A DNA stretch of 64,000 nt from Fictibacillus nanhaiensis (GCA_016401345.1 JAEACG010000001.1:62001-126000); one strand, 5' to 3'; shown: positions 47,972 through 56,861, numbered from the stretch's first letter. The notes: a model not told the origin generated them from the sequence alone. Made by a program: numbers and translations.

Positions 47972-49372
47972 ATGGGCGTTGAACTAACAGCGCTGCATTG
48001 GATTTATGTTGTGTTTATCGGTTTAATCATTGGTTTTATGGTTAAGAGACGCGATACTACATTAATAAGTATTCTCGGTATCTTCTTAATCTCTATTACT
48101 GCGACTGGTTCATTAACGGGTTCTGTTAGCAGTATTTTTAATAGTTTTATTTATGCGATCACCGAGCTTCTGCCTACAATACTTGTAATATCCATAATCG
48201 TTGCGATGAGTAGAGTTCTAACTTCAACAGGCATTAATGATGTGATGATCTCTCCATTCTCGAAACTCATTAGAACACCCGGACTCGCTTATTGGACGAT
48301 AGGTATTCTCATGATGATTATTTCTTGGTTTTTCTGGCCATCACCTGCAGTGGCGCTCATGGGTGCTGTGCTTCTTCCCGTTGCCATTCGGGTTGGTCTT
48401 CCTGCACTTGGCGTAGCTATGGCTATGAACCTGTTTGGCCATGGTATTGCTCTATCCGGAGATTTCATCATTCAGGCAGCACCTAAACTAACCGCTGATG
48501 CCGCAGGTTTGCCAGTAAGTGAAGTTATTCATGCGAGTTTCCCACTCGTGTTTGTTATGGGTCTTGTAACGACAGTAGCGGCTTTCTACTTTTTAAAGCG
48601 GGACTTGAAATCAGGGAAGTTAAACGCAAATACAGGGCTTACTGCTAACCCAATAAAAAATTCAAATGAGCAGGAATTAAATTTGCTATCGAGTAAACAA
48701 AAACAATTCTTTGCTCTCTTTATCCCTGTCATGTTTGCACTGGATGTAGCCGCGATGTCCATTTTTAATCTTCAAGGTGGAGATGCAACTGCACTTATTG
48801 GCGGAACCTCTGTATTGATTCTGCTTTTCATTACGATGGTCAGCCATAAGAACAAAGGATTAGAGAAAACAACTTCTTATATGATTGATGGTTTCCAGTT
48901 TGGATTTAGAGTGTTTGGTCCAGTCATTCCGATCGCTGCCTTTTTTTATCTAGGTGATTCAGGGTTTGCTAAGATTATCGGTGATTTCCTTCCAAAGACA
49001 TCTCACGGAATCGTTAACGATTTAGGTGTAGCACTTGCGTCAGTGGTCCCTTTAAGTAAAGAGGTAGGGGCAATAACACTAACTACTGTGGGGGCTATTA
49101 CCGGCCTCGATGGCTCAGGATTTTCAGGAATCTCACTGGCAGGATCGGTCGCAAACATATTTGGTACCGCAATAGGAGCCGGAGCAGCAACATTAACAGC
49201 ACTTGGTCAGATCTCGGCAATCTGGGTCGGCGGAGGTACACTCGTCCCTTGGGCGTTAATTCCAGCTGCTGCAATCTGCGGAGTTGATCCATTTGAACTC
49301 GCTAGAAGAAACATCAAACCTGTTTTTATAGGATTAGTTGTAACTACCATCGTGGCGATCTTTTTGATTTGA
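47972..49372 (+). CDS. Putative ion-transporter superfamily permease
   Basis: A 466-residue membrane protein with 10-12 hydrophobic segments. Features of the ion-transporter (GntP/CitMHS/DcuC-like) group are visible: SWFFWPSPAVALMGAVLLPV, GHGIALSGDFIIQAAPKL and a late LVPWALIPAAAICGVDPF. A carboxylate or amino-acid-type substrate is likely but not shown. GGGGAGG lies upstream of ATG 47972. A single gene, divergent from the giant membrane protein, closed by a strong terminator. Confidence 0.7.
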   Translation: MGVELTALHWIYVVFIGLIIGFMVKRRDTTLISILGIFLISITATGSLTGSVSSIFNSFIYAITELLPTILVISIIVAMSRVLTSTGINDVMISPFSKLIRTPGLAYWTIGILMMIISWFFWPSPAVALMGAVLLPVAIRVGLPALGVAMAMNLFGHGIALSGDFIIQAAPKLTADAAGLPVSEVIHASFPLVFVMGLVTTVAAFYFLKRDLKSGKLNANTGLTANPIKNSNEQELNLLSSKQKQFFALFIPVMFALDVAAMSIFNLQGGDATALIGGTSVLILLFITMVSHKNKGLEKTTSYMIDGFQFGFRVFGPVIPIAAFFYLGDSGFAKIIGDFLPKTSHGIVNDLGVALASVVPLSKEVGAITLTTVGAITGLDGSGFSGISLAGSVANIFGTAIGAGAATLTALGQISAIWVGGGTLVPWALIPAAAICGVDPFELARRNIKPVFIGLVVTTIVAIFLI

Positions 49373-49379
49373 TACGTAG

Positions 49380-49416
49380 AAAAAGAGGAGTGGGCTGGTT
49401 GCCTCCTCCTCTTTTT
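49380..49416 (+). terminator. Terminator of the permease gene
   Basis: An 11-bp stem AAAAAGAGGAG with CTCCTCTTTTT (49380-49390 with 49406-49416) with T-run within the 3' arm. Confidence 0.85.
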
Positions 49417-49499
49417 GTTGCTTTTGGATGTTTATTTCTTTTCTTGTGTAACTTGGTTGAAGTGGAATTCAACTATCTTCAAAGAGTATCAATGAATAC

Positions 49500-50675
49500 T
49501 TAATTATTTTTAAAAGTCTCCTGTACGAATTCAATAAAACGAATCATGTCCTCTTGTAAACCAAATCCAGCTTGAGCAGATTTATCATTTCCGCCGCCCT
49601 TACCATTAAAAGAGCTAAGGTTTTCTTTTAAAAAACTACCGCAAGAAATATGAGTAGAGCCATCATGCATAAAGATGATACGATTTTCTAATGAGGAAGC
49701 AAGTAAGATCAATAACGGTTCCTCACTCACTATTTTTATTGCAAGCTCTTTTGTATCATTAAAGCTTTTATCTTCAAAAACATGTATGAGTAATCCTGCT
49801 CTTGCTTTAGAAATCAGTTCTTTACTTAGAAAATGATTGTTCTCCTCTTTTAGTCGTCTGTTCTCCAATTCTAATTCCTTTTGATTGTTCTCCCATTTTT
49901 CAAGACGGTTCATCACTTCATCTCGACCCGTATTAAACTTGCCTGAGATCATCGTAAGCAGTTTTAACGCTTCATTGTAGTCTACTAGTGCACGCTGACC
50001 ACATTTAAAATACAATCGTGTGGCACCTTTTTGTTTTTCGGCTTTCAAAAGTTTGATGATTCCAATCTCACCGGTTGAACGAACATGAGTACCGCCACAT
50101 GCATTATGCTCAATACCTTCAATTTGAACAATTCGAATGTTCTCTTTCACTTTCGGCATCTTTAATAGCGGCAATTGTTGAAGCTCTTGATCGGAAACAA
50201 AGTATGTATGTACTGTTCTGTTTTTATAAATCTCCTGATTAACGGCTTTTTCAATGGTATCCATTTGATGTTGACTCAGTGTGTCTGTTTCAATATCAAT
50301 CGTTGCGATTTCGGAACCTAAATGAAAACTAATGGTACGTGCTTGATATAAAGAGTAACAAACAGCAGATAATAGATGTTGGCCGGTATGATGCTGCATA
50401 TGATCTAATCTTCTATCCCAGTCTAACTCACAGGTTACTGAGGAAGTTTCAGGCAGACTCCTCACCTTATGTATCACTTCTTCATTTTCGAGAAAAACAT
50501 CGAGTACATCATTTCCGCCAATCGTACCTGTATCAAATGGTTGACCACCACCGGTTGGATAAAAAGCGGTACTTTCTAAGATCACAAAAAATTCTCCGTT
50601 TTTCTCAAAAGTTGTTTTTACAGTTGTTTCCCAATTTGTTGTATAAGGCGAAGAATAATATAATTTTTTAGTCAT
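49500..50675 (-). CDS. Alanyl-tRNA editing protein AlaX (long type)
   Basis: A stand-alone editing enzyme that removes wrongly attached Ser or Gly from tRNA-Ala. The zinc site is complete: HxxxH in HHTGQH (His96, His100) and CGGTH (Cys193, His197). The N-terminal GGGQPFDTG matches the AlaRS second additional domain. The C-terminal part has a coiled coil (about 255-285) and a DHHA1 motif GKGGGNDKSAQAGFG, which makes it the long (AlaX-L) form at 391 residues. Confidence 0.9.
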   Translation of the reverse strand: MTKKLYYSSPYTTNWETTVKTTFEKNGEFFVILESTAFYPTGGGQPFDTGTIGGNDVLDVFLENEEVIHKVRSLPETSSVTCELDWDRRLDHMQHHTGQHLLSAVCYSLYQARTISFHLGSEIATIDIETDTLSQHQMDTIEKAVNQEIYKNRTVHTYFVSDQELQQLPLLKMPKVKENIRIVQIEGIEHNACGGTHVRSTGEIGIIKLLKAEKQKGATRLYFKCGQRALVDYNEALKLLTMISGKFNTGRDEVMNRLEKWENNQKELELENRRLKEENNHFLSKELISKARAGLLIHVFEDKSFNDTKELAIKIVSEEPLLILLASSLENRIIFMHDGSTHISCGSFLKENLSSFNGKGGGNDKSAQAGFGLQEDMIRFIEFVQETFKNN

Positions 50676-50733
50676 AACTGTTCATCCCTTCTTACTCATT
50701 ATTCATAGTTTAACGAATTGAAGAGATGAATAA

Positions 50734-50766
50734 AACAAAAAGAAGAAAACCAAGATGGTTTCCTCC
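50734..50766 (-). terminator. Terminator of the MerR gene
   Basis: Stem of about 9 pairs with mismatches around AAACC/GGTTT (50746-50751 with 50757-50762) and a T-rich tail on the minus strand. Confidence 0.55.
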
Positions 50767-50793
50767 CTTAGAGATGGTGAAACATTTTAATAT

Positions 50794-51555
50794 TTATTTG
50801 TAATCTGTATAAATGTGGATAGCATCTCGTAAAAATGCAGCGGTTCCTGGCTGATCTTTATCATAATAGGCAGTGAAACGTTCGTCGTCCACATACATCT
50901 GCGCAAGATTCGCATGTGCTTCTTTGCTATATTCGTGCCAGTACAACATCAACCACTCCTTATGAAGCTCAGCTGCTTCTTGCGCTGAATCACCAGCAGG
51001 GTCTCCTGTTTTGAATGCTTCCGCAAGTACCGTGTGAATTTTCTCTGCAAGTTGTGTAGCTTTGTCATGCTCACTTTGAGTCATATTCAATACTTTCTTA
51101 TTTGATTGATCAACAACTTGATCTCCATATTTATCACGGATTTCTTTACCGAATTTTTGTTCGTTTTCTTCAACCATCTGTTTTTTAAATCCTTCAAACT
51201 TCTCTTTATCTTTCATCGTTATTCTCCCTTCGTTCGCAGCGATCGTCTGCTCTACATTTAATATCAGACGGTCTAACTGTTCTCGTTTGTTCAGGAGTTT
51301 TTCACGGTGTTCACGAAGTGCTTCAGCTGGTGAGAAGCTTTGCGATGTGATGATTTCTTTAATTTGATGAAGCGGGAGGTCGAGCTCTTTATAAAACAAA
51401 ATCTGCTGTAATCGATCCACCTCTGCTTTACCATAAATTCGATATCCTGACGAGTTTATTCTTGCCGGCTTAAGAATATCTATCTCATCATAATATCTTA
51501 ATGTTCTGGTGCTTACTCCTGCTAGTTGGCCAAGCTTTTGTATGGTGTATTCCAA
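50794..51555 (-). CDS. MerR-family regulator with TipAS effector domain
   Basis: A drug- or stress-sensing activator. The N-terminal winged helix shows YTIQKLGQLAGVSTRTLRYY, followed by the MerR coiled coil. The C-terminal half (about 130-253) is a TipAS antibiotic-recognition domain, with MTQSEHDKATQLAEKIH and WLMLYWHEYSKEAHANLAQM. Start at TTG 51555, because AGGAGG lies 8 bases upstream; 253 residues, like Mta/TipA. The promoter carries a classical MerR operator, so it is probably autoactivated. The inducing compound is unknown. Confidence 0.9.
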   Translation of the reverse strand: MEYTIQKLGQLAGVSTRTLRYYDEIDILKPARINSSGYRIYGKAEVDRLQQILFYKELDLPLHQIKEIITSQSFSPAEALREHREKLLNKREQLDRLILNVEQTIAANEGRITMKDKEKFEGFKKQMVEENEQKFGKEIRDKYGDQVVDQSNKKVLNMTQSEHDKATQLAEKIHTVLAEAFKTGDPAGDSAQEAAELHKEWLMLYWHEYSKEAHANLAQMYVDDERFTAYYDKDQPGTAAFLRDAIHIYTDYK

Positions 51556-51579
51556 TGTGATCACCTCCTGACACATTTA

Positions 51580-51610
51580 ACTCTACACCTTTACGCCACG
51601 TGAAGGTCAA
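51580..51610 (-). promoter_or_regulatory. MerR-type promoter with operator in a 19-base spacer
   Basis: -35 TTGACC (51605-51610) and -10 TAGAGT (51580-51585) are 19 bases apart. Filling the spacer is a dyad (51587-51607) with half-sites ACCTT-ACG and CGT-AAGGT. Long spacer plus centred dyad is the standard MerR-activated promoter design. Confidence 0.85.
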
Positions 51611-51692
51611 TGGGCTTTTCATTTATTTTTTATTTTAATAAGAATATCACCCTTACCCATAAAATGGTAAAATGAGATTGGAGGTAAATGCC

Positions 51693-51971
51693 ATGAAAAA
51701 AAGTAGTACGTGGTCACTGGTCTTTCTAATGTTAGGACTTTTAATTATTATTAATGGAGATTTTATAGGTTATTCTGAATGGAAGGTTCTAGGGGGATTT
51801 CTCATTATCCTGCTTGGGGCTATGCTATGTTTTACAGCATTTTTTCTAAATGAAAATGGAAACACAAAATTCATAACCCTTGCTCTCTCTATACTTGTGA
51901 TTTTTATCATCACTTGGTATAGACCTTTTGAGATTATAAGATTAATTAGTTGGCTGAAAAACATCTCTTAA
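51693..51971 (+). CDS. Small membrane protein, unknown
   Basis: A 92-residue protein with three hydrophobic segments (about 5-22, 32-52, 62-80), starting at ATG 51693 with GGAGG 8 bases upstream. A short polar loop (NENGNTKF) separates segments two and three. No known family; divergent from the MerR gene. Confidence 0.65.
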   Translation: MKKSSTWSLVFLMLGLLIIINGDFIGYSEWKVLGGFLIILLGAMLCFTAFFLNENGNTKFITLALSILVIFIITWYRPFEIIRLISWLKNIS

Positions 51972-51996
51972 TTTACAAACCGTTTATACCATAGTG

Positions 51997-52034
51997 AAAA
52001 ACGCATATTATCTAATTAATATGCGTAATACTTT
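51997..52034. terminator. Bidirectional terminator between two membrane protein genes
   Basis: A perfect 10-bp stem ACGCATATTA with TAATATGCGT (52001-52010 with 52017-52026), loop of 6, A-run before and T-run after. Confidence 0.85.
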
Positions 52035-52610
52035 TTATGACATGTTAAACCTTTTTTTCGTCCTAAAAGCAGCAATTATTGCAATTACGATTGCTCCAGC
52101 CGTATCGGCAAGTAAATCCACCATGGTGTCAAAATTCCCTCCGCCTTGTAAGGTCATTCCAAAGAATTGATCCATACTGAATTCATAGATCTCCCAAACC
52201 ACCCCACCAAATACAGAAAAAGACAGAACAAATAAAAAAACTAGCCAATAAGAAATCTCTTTCCTAGCTTCTTGGTGCGTCATCCTCTCATAAAGGGCAA
52301 TGGCTACAAAAGCTAATAATGCTCCACTTAAAAGGTGTAAGAAGGTATCCCACCACCCTAACCGATAGAAATCTAAGATAGAACCTAAATACTGCGATGC
52401 AAACAAAAAAGCAAAGTATGATATCATAATAGGCATATTGAATTTAATCTTAGTGAATAGAATTAAACATAATGGAATTAGCCCGCAGAATATACCACCG
52501 AATGCCACCTGATAACTGTGTGTCTCACCTTTTGAAAAATAATAAAAACATAGGTAAGCCATAAATATGGCATAGGCAGTACTTATAATAAGCAGAATTT
52601 TTCGTTTCAA
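52035..52610 (-). CDS. YjdF/DUF2238-like membrane protein
   Basis: A 191-residue membrane protein with about six segments. The motifs WWDTFLHLLSGALLAF and VWEIYEFSMDQFFG followed by NFDTMVDLLADTAGA are typical of the DUF2238/YjdF-like group. The acidic residues within membrane helices suggest a transport or binding role, but none is known. A second related protein lies at 56959. Confidence 0.75.
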   Translation of the reverse strand: MKRKILLIISTAYAIFMAYLCFYYFSKGETHSYQVAFGGIFCGLIPLCLILFTKIKFNMPIMISYFAFLFASQYLGSILDFYRLGWWDTFLHLLSGALLAFVAIALYERMTHQEARKEISYWLVFLFVLSFSVFGGVVWEIYEFSMDQFFGMTLQGGGNFDTMVDLLADTAGAIVIAIIAAFRTKKRFNMS

Positions 52611-52740
52611 ACTATTGTCACCTCACGAAATCAATCTCAAACAGTAATTGACTAAAACAACCTACAACTTTTCTTAAAATATCATTGATTAACAGGTTTA
52701 ACCTTTTTAATTCGATATATACTTTCGTTTCTCTCCAAAT

Positions 52741-52762
52741 AAAAAAGACACAGAGATGTGCC
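52741..52762 (-). terminator. Possible terminator of GNAT gene
   Basis: A short hairpin with CACA/TGTG (52749-52752 with 52757-52760) and six T on the minus strand. The stem is short and one pair is wrong, so confidence is low. The 189-base gap around it holds nothing else. Confidence 0.45.
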
Positions 52763-52799
52763 TTAAGAAACCCTTTATTCATACTTATGCCTGTTACAC

Positions 52800-53243
52800 T
52801 CACTCTATCTCTTTAATGAAAGCAATCAAACGATTCACTTCTTTAAAACCTACACTTTTATGAAAGTGATAACTCGTTTCATTGGACTGTTCAATATCTG
52901 AACCTATCTGACTGCAACCTTTTGTCTTTAACCAGCTTTCTCCTTTTTCTATTAATTTTTTTGATATGCCCTTCTTTCTATACTCTGGTTTTACATAAAT
53001 GCCTTCAATAAACCCTGTTGGACTGTCTTTAGATCCTTCGACATAATCACTTCTAACGGAAATATGAATAAATGCAATGAGTTTAGCATGCATTAAATAT
53101 ACAATCACTTTATCCTTATCAGAATTTAGAAGTTGTTTGAATTCTTTTCTCAGATCAATGAATTCATTATCTGGCCATAATGCTAAAGCCAATTCAGTCA
53201 ATGAATCAAGATCGTCTTCCTTTGCTTCTTTAATGTATTCCAT
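52800..53243 (-). CDS. GNAT acetyltransferase of AAC(6')-like type
   Basis: A 147-residue Gcn5-related N-acetyltransferase. It carries the block typical of aminoglycoside 6'-N-acetyltransferases: RSDYVEGSKDSPTGFIEGIY, the acetyl-CoA loop YRKKGISKKLIEKGE, and GCSQIGSDIEQSNETSYHFH. Start at ATG 53243 with AGGAG 8 bases upstream. The family link is from pattern only; activity on a drug is unproven, and chromosomal members in Bacillaceae may have other substrates. Confidence 0.8.
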   Translation of the reverse strand: MEYIKEAKEDDLDSLTELALALWPDNEFIDLRKEFKQLLNSDKDKVIVYLMHAKLIAFIHISVRSDYVEGSKDSPTGFIEGIYVKPEYRKKGISKKLIEKGESWLKTKGCSQIGSDIEQSNETSYHFHKSVGFKEVNRLIAFIKEIE

Positions 53244-53410
53244 ATTCAACACTCCTGTTATATTTGTTAGACATTCTTATTTCGACAAATGCATATGTGA
53301 AATCCTTCATTTTTATAAAGCGATAAAAAGTAAGCAACTTCTTTTCATTCTTTCTCAAATTACTTTATAGTCAAAGATAATTATAGGGTTATTTTGGAAA
53401 AGAGGAGTTT

Positions 53411-53701
53411 ATGGTGAAGTATGCTATTAATCTCTTCTTTTTTTATAGGGTAATTAATCTTCGCCATTACGGTTCAAGTGCTGGATTTTCAATAAGTAGA
53501 GTAAGGATATCCATGGAGTGCCTTGTATTATTGATTGGTCTCATGATGGGTTGGCCAGTTTTTATTTTCACATTTTTTTATACTTTCATTCAAAATCCCA
53601 TCTACCAAAGATCCTATTTGGTTTGTAAGAAGTGGATCGCAAAGTATATGTATAGATTTGAACAAATAAAGAAGTTTGTTAGTTTACACAAGCAAACATA
53701 A
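53411..53701 (+). CDS. Possible small membrane protein upstream of AbrB-family gene
   Basis: A 96-residue frame with hydrophobic residues 3-14 and about 35-62 and a basic, aromatic tail. AGAGGAG is close to ATG 53411 or GTG 53414. It ends 15 bases before the next gene, so they may form an operon. No family recognised; it could be chance. Confidence 0.45.
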   Translation: MVKYAINLFFFYRVINLRHYGSSAGFSISRVRISMECLVLLIGLMMGWPVFIFTFFYTFIQNPIYQRSYLVCKKWIAKYMYRFEQIKKFVSLHKQT

Positions 53702-53716
53702 GAAGAAGGTTTTGCA

Positions 53717-54817
53717 ATGAAGTATAATAGTTTAAATCAACATAAGAGTTTTCAACTTTTAGTAACATTGAGTACCGCCTTAGTAGGTGGTCTCTTATTC
53801 AACAGATTCAGTTTGCCAATACCTTGGCTTTTAGGAACTATGACTGCTGTATTGATTGTAAATCAACTAAGTTGGACCCAGTTATACTGGCCAGTTTTTT
53901 TAAGAAATACGGGTTTAATCATCGTAGGATATTCAATCGGTTTAACGTTTACAAAAGATACGTTAAAACTTATGATTACTCACTTGCCATCCATGGCATT
54001 CATGACAATCTTATTATTATTAATCTGTTCAGGGATGGCTTTTATAATATCTCGTACTACCTCGATCAATTTCCCGACTGCACTTACCAGTTCAATTCCT
54101 GGTGGTCTATCACAAATTATTACTTTTGCAGAAGAGACTAAGGGAATTGATATTACAACCGTTACGTTTTTTCAAGTGACACGTCTCATCGTTATCATAT
54201 TCGCTGTTCCCTTTCTGATTTTCAGTCCCATTTTTTCCTCAGGAAGTTCTGCTACTATTCCTGATGTGATCTCGGAAGGAACCTCTTCTGCCTTTTTTCC
54301 ACAGATTATTCTATTTGGACTATTTTCAGTTGGAATGGCACTGTTAGGAAAAAAAATAAAACTACCTACAGCTTTTCTGCTTGGTCCAATTCTAGGAATT
54401 GCTGCTTTAAATATAGTTGGTTTCAAAGGACCTCCTCTTCCCGCTTCAATACTCGATGTTTCTCAATTTTTAATCGGGGGCTATATTGGATTATTATTGA
54501 AGCCTGAAAAGCTTAGAAAAAAAGCTAGTATGATTCCAATAGCCTTGATCAGCGGAATCATGTTGGTAAGTTTCGCACTTCTTCTAAGTTTTTTGCTGAT
54601 GTATCAATTTAACTTTTCTTTCATCACTAGTTTCCTGAGTATGGCACCTGGGGGAGCTGATCAGATGGGGATTATCGGACATGAGCTGAAAGCGGATGTT
54701 ACGATGATTACAGGTTATCAACTTTTCCGAATTCTTTTTATCTTTTTTGCAGTACCTCCTCTCTTAAAATGGGTATTGCGCGCTCAAATGCATCATATGA
54801 TCTCAAAAAATGATTAA
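53717..54817 (+). CDS. AbrB-family membrane transporter (PF05145 type)
   Basis: A 366-residue membrane protein with about ten segments in two repeats. The repeats each contain the family signature: SLPIPWLLGTMTAV near the N-terminus and TSSIPGGLSQI, then LPTAFLLGPILGI and LSMAPGGADQMG in the second half. Annotated in databases as AbrB family or putative ammonia monooxygenase; despite the name it is a membrane transporter. The substrate is unknown. Confidence 0.85.
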   Translation: MKYNSLNQHKSFQLLVTLSTALVGGLLFNRFSLPIPWLLGTMTAVLIVNQLSWTQLYWPVFLRNTGLIIVGYSIGLTFTKDTLKLMITHLPSMAFMTILLLLICSGMAFIISRTTSINFPTALTSSIPGGLSQIITFAEETKGIDITTVTFFQVTRLIVIIFAVPFLIFSPIFSSGSSATIPDVISEGTSSAFFPQIILFGLFSVGMALLGKKIKLPTAFLLGPILGIAALNIVGFKGPPLPASILDVSQFLIGGYIGLLLKPEKLRKKASMIPIALISGIMLVSFALLLSFLLMYQFNFSFITSFLSMAPGGADQMGIIGHELKADVTMITGYQLFRILFIFFAVPPLLKWVLRAQMHHMISKND

Positions 54818-54839
54818 TATTTCACTTTATTAAAGACTT

Positions 54840-54880
54840 AAACATCCCATAGATGAATGATGGGATGTTTGTTTTTTTTT
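54840..54880 (+). terminator. Terminator of AbrB-family gene
   Basis: A perfect 11-bp stem AAACATCCCAT with ATGGGATGTTT (54840-54850 with 54860-54870) and a long T-run to 54880. Confidence 0.92.
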
Positions 54881-54899
54881 CGGGGATTATTAAGATTTT

Positions 54900-55364
54900 T
54901 TATTTTCTAATTCGAATGACTTGTCCTTTGTTTGCTTGTAACATACTATTTGTTTCTACTTTTATCAATGACAACTGAGAGCCGCCTCCCGTGTATATGT
55001 ATGAAAGCTCCGTTACTTTTGGATCAACTAAAAAAATGGCTTTAAATCCAAATGACGGGACTCCTCCTGCAGGAAATCCAGTATGAGCTAATATTTCATC
55101 CTCTGTTGCGAGACGAGGGCGTTCAATATTCAGAGCCTTTCCAACACGTGTGGTGCTCACCCGGTCTTCACCTTTCACAATGGCTAAGATGAGCTGTTCT
55201 TTATTATCTAAAAGACAAATGTTTTTTACGAAATCATGTTGGGATACATTTATTGCTCTAGCAGCATCCTGTACAGAATGACATGATTCCCTTAAAACCA
55301 TATGAATGCCATCTATATTATTCTCGGTTATAAAACGATTAATAGTACTATGAAATTCCTCCAC
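54900..55364 (-). CDS. YbaK/ProX-type aminoacyl-tRNA editing domain protein
   Basis: A 154-residue trans-editing protein; relatives clear Cys or Ala from tRNA-Pro. The conserved core is VKNICLLDNKEQLILAIVKG, followed by DRVSTTRVGKALN, the catalytic region ATEDEILAHTGFPAGGVPSF and YIYTGGGSQLSLI. The length is normal for stand-alone members. 14 bases upstream of its start is the next gene. Confidence 0.88.
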   Translation of the reverse strand: MEEFHSTINRFITENNIDGIHMVLRESCHSVQDAARAINVSQHDFVKNICLLDNKEQLILAIVKGEDRVSTTRVGKALNIERPRLATEDEILAHTGFPAGGVPSFGFKAIFLVDPKVTELSYIYTGGGSQLSLIKVETNSMLQANKGQVIRIRK

Positions 55365-55377
55365 TTGTATCTCCCCT

Positions 55378-55944
55378 TTACTGACGTGGTAACGCTGAAA
55401 TCACGGCACCGGCAGCCTGGATCCAACTTCCTGCAAATATTAAGGATTCACTATAGCTTTTATCTTCATTCGGATGGTCAAGTTCAAATTTCCCACCTAA
55501 TGCCTGTAATGAGTTTCCAGCAACTTGAAGTAAATTTGAAATAATGGTTATCCCCTGATTCGAGGGTGAATCGCCTAGTTCGTTGTCGAATTCAACACCT
55601 AGAACAATCCCTGCCCCAAATGCTTGAAGTAAGTTCCCTTTAATATTCAAGACTTGAGAAGTATCATCTTCTAATGGTAAGACCATACCTGCGATTACCG
55701 TCGTATTTCCAATGGCTTGGACTTCATTTCCGATTCTCTTGAGGGTAAACGGGATTTGTCCATCAGCAATTAAACCATTTCCAGTAGCTTGCAGAACATT
55801 TCCTATTAAATCAAGATCTTCCTGAAACTGATCACTCAAAACCGAAATCGGCGTGTTGGCAATCGCCGAAATGACTGTTCCAATTGCCTGTATAACACCG
55901 CCAATTTGTTGTTTTTGCTGATTATCCATTCGGCAACCGTCCAT
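55378..55944 (-). CDS. Repetitive DUF6944-type protein
   Basis: A 188-residue protein built of repeated short units around LLQAxGN or VQAIGN (for example GNVLQATGNGLIADG, GNEVQAIGNTTVIAG, GNLLQAFGAGIVLG, SNLLQVAGNSLQALG). This gives a regular amphipathic helical pattern. I recognise it as the DUF6944 repetitive protein family with moderate confidence. There is no signal peptide. The start is uncertain because both ATG codons (55944 and 55929) lack good ribosome binding sites. Function unknown. Confidence 0.7.
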   Translation of the reverse strand: MDGCRMDNQQKQQIGGVIQAIGTVISAIANTPISVLSDQFQEDLDLIGNVLQATGNGLIADGQIPFTLKRIGNEVQAIGNTTVIAGMVLPLEDDTSQVLNIKGNLLQAFGAGIVLGVEFDNELGDSPSNQGITIISNLLQVAGNSLQALGGKFELDHPNEDKSYSESLIFAGSWIQAAGAVISALPRQ

Positions 55945-55985
55945 TTAATAAGATGTTTTAATGTATTCGTGGACGAGAAGAAACG

Positions 55986-56861
55986 TTATTTTCGCTGAGG
56001 TGCTAAATTTAACTGCTTCCATATTTCAGCTAAATCATCACCAATGTCATTGATGACTTCATTCGTTTTAAAGTAATTATTGTGAGAGAGAGGTGTAGAA
56101 CTGCTTATAATGCCGCCGCTATTTATTTCTTTCTCAACAGCAATTGCTCGATCATAAGAGTCATTGATCGTTTTCAGAGGATAACCGAATACGTCATCTT
56201 TATCGTACATATTTACCCATTTTCCTTGAATCTCAGAGTAATGATCCTTTAGATGTGGCGATGGAACTTGTATGGGCTTATCGAAATCTGCATACCTGAG
56301 ACCCCATAACGCCAATGGACTTCCTAATGTATAAAAGCTGGTTAGAGTCTCGCCTTTTTCTAAAGGAGTCTTTTTCATGTTTCGCAAGACATCTTCAGAT
56401 ATTTCTTCAGAAATGAATTGTAGATCATAAAAATAATTACTCGAAATCACGGTACCTAAACTATGTGCAATGACAAAGAGTGGTGCATCTTCACCAGCCA
56501 CTTCACTTAATTTTCGAAGTCCCCTAGCATATACCTCATGTACTTTAGTATAGTTCGGATTGTGATCCGCTACAGGCTGGTAGGCAATGGCATCACCAAA
56601 AAAGTGGATGACAAACTGTCTTAACTGCTTAAAATCTAAATTGTCTTCTTTATTAAGTCTTTGCCACAAGTGTGATTCCCTTTCGTTAAAAACACTTCCC
56701 CAGTATATAGGTTGGATGATCAGTTCTTTTTCAGGAGTTGCATAAAAAGGTTTAATCTGTTGAGAGAATCTTTTAGTAAGCACTTCAATAAACAAATCTG
56801 AAAAATCCTCGTTTTGATTACCGATTCCATGAAGAATAGCCACTGCGATTTTTTTAGTCAT
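55986..56861 (-). CDS. Alpha/beta hydrolase (lipase-like)
   Basis: A 291-residue cytoplasmic hydrolase. AVAILHGIGNQ at the N-terminus forms the oxyanion-hole region and the nucleophile elbow AHSLGTV is near residue 134. The GSPLALWG and late HNNYF (His) fit the catalytic acid and histidine. It lacks a signal peptide. Substrate unknown. It is preceded by AAGGATG and is 42 bases upstream of the DUF6944 gene. Confidence 0.8.
   Translation of the reverse strand: MTKKIAVAILHGIGNQNEDFSDLFIEVLTKRFSQQIKPFYATPEKELIIQPIYWGSVFNERESHLWQRLNKEDNLDFKQLRQFVIHFFGDAIAYQPVADHNPNYTKVHEVYARGLRKLSEVAGEDAPLFVIAHSLGTVISSNYFYDLQFISEEISEDVLRNMKKTPLEKGETLTSFYTLGSPLALWGLRYADFDKPIQVPSPHLKDHYSEIQGKWVNMYDKDDVFGYPLKTINDSYDRAIAVEKEINSGGIISSSTPLSHNNYFKTNEVINDIGDDLAEIWKQLNLAPQRK

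Noticed and set aside
52618-52803. 61-residue minus-strand frame between the GNAT and YjdF-like genes
   Set aside because: No ribosome binding site, it includes the terminator-like hairpin of the GNAT gene, and its composition is not protein-like.
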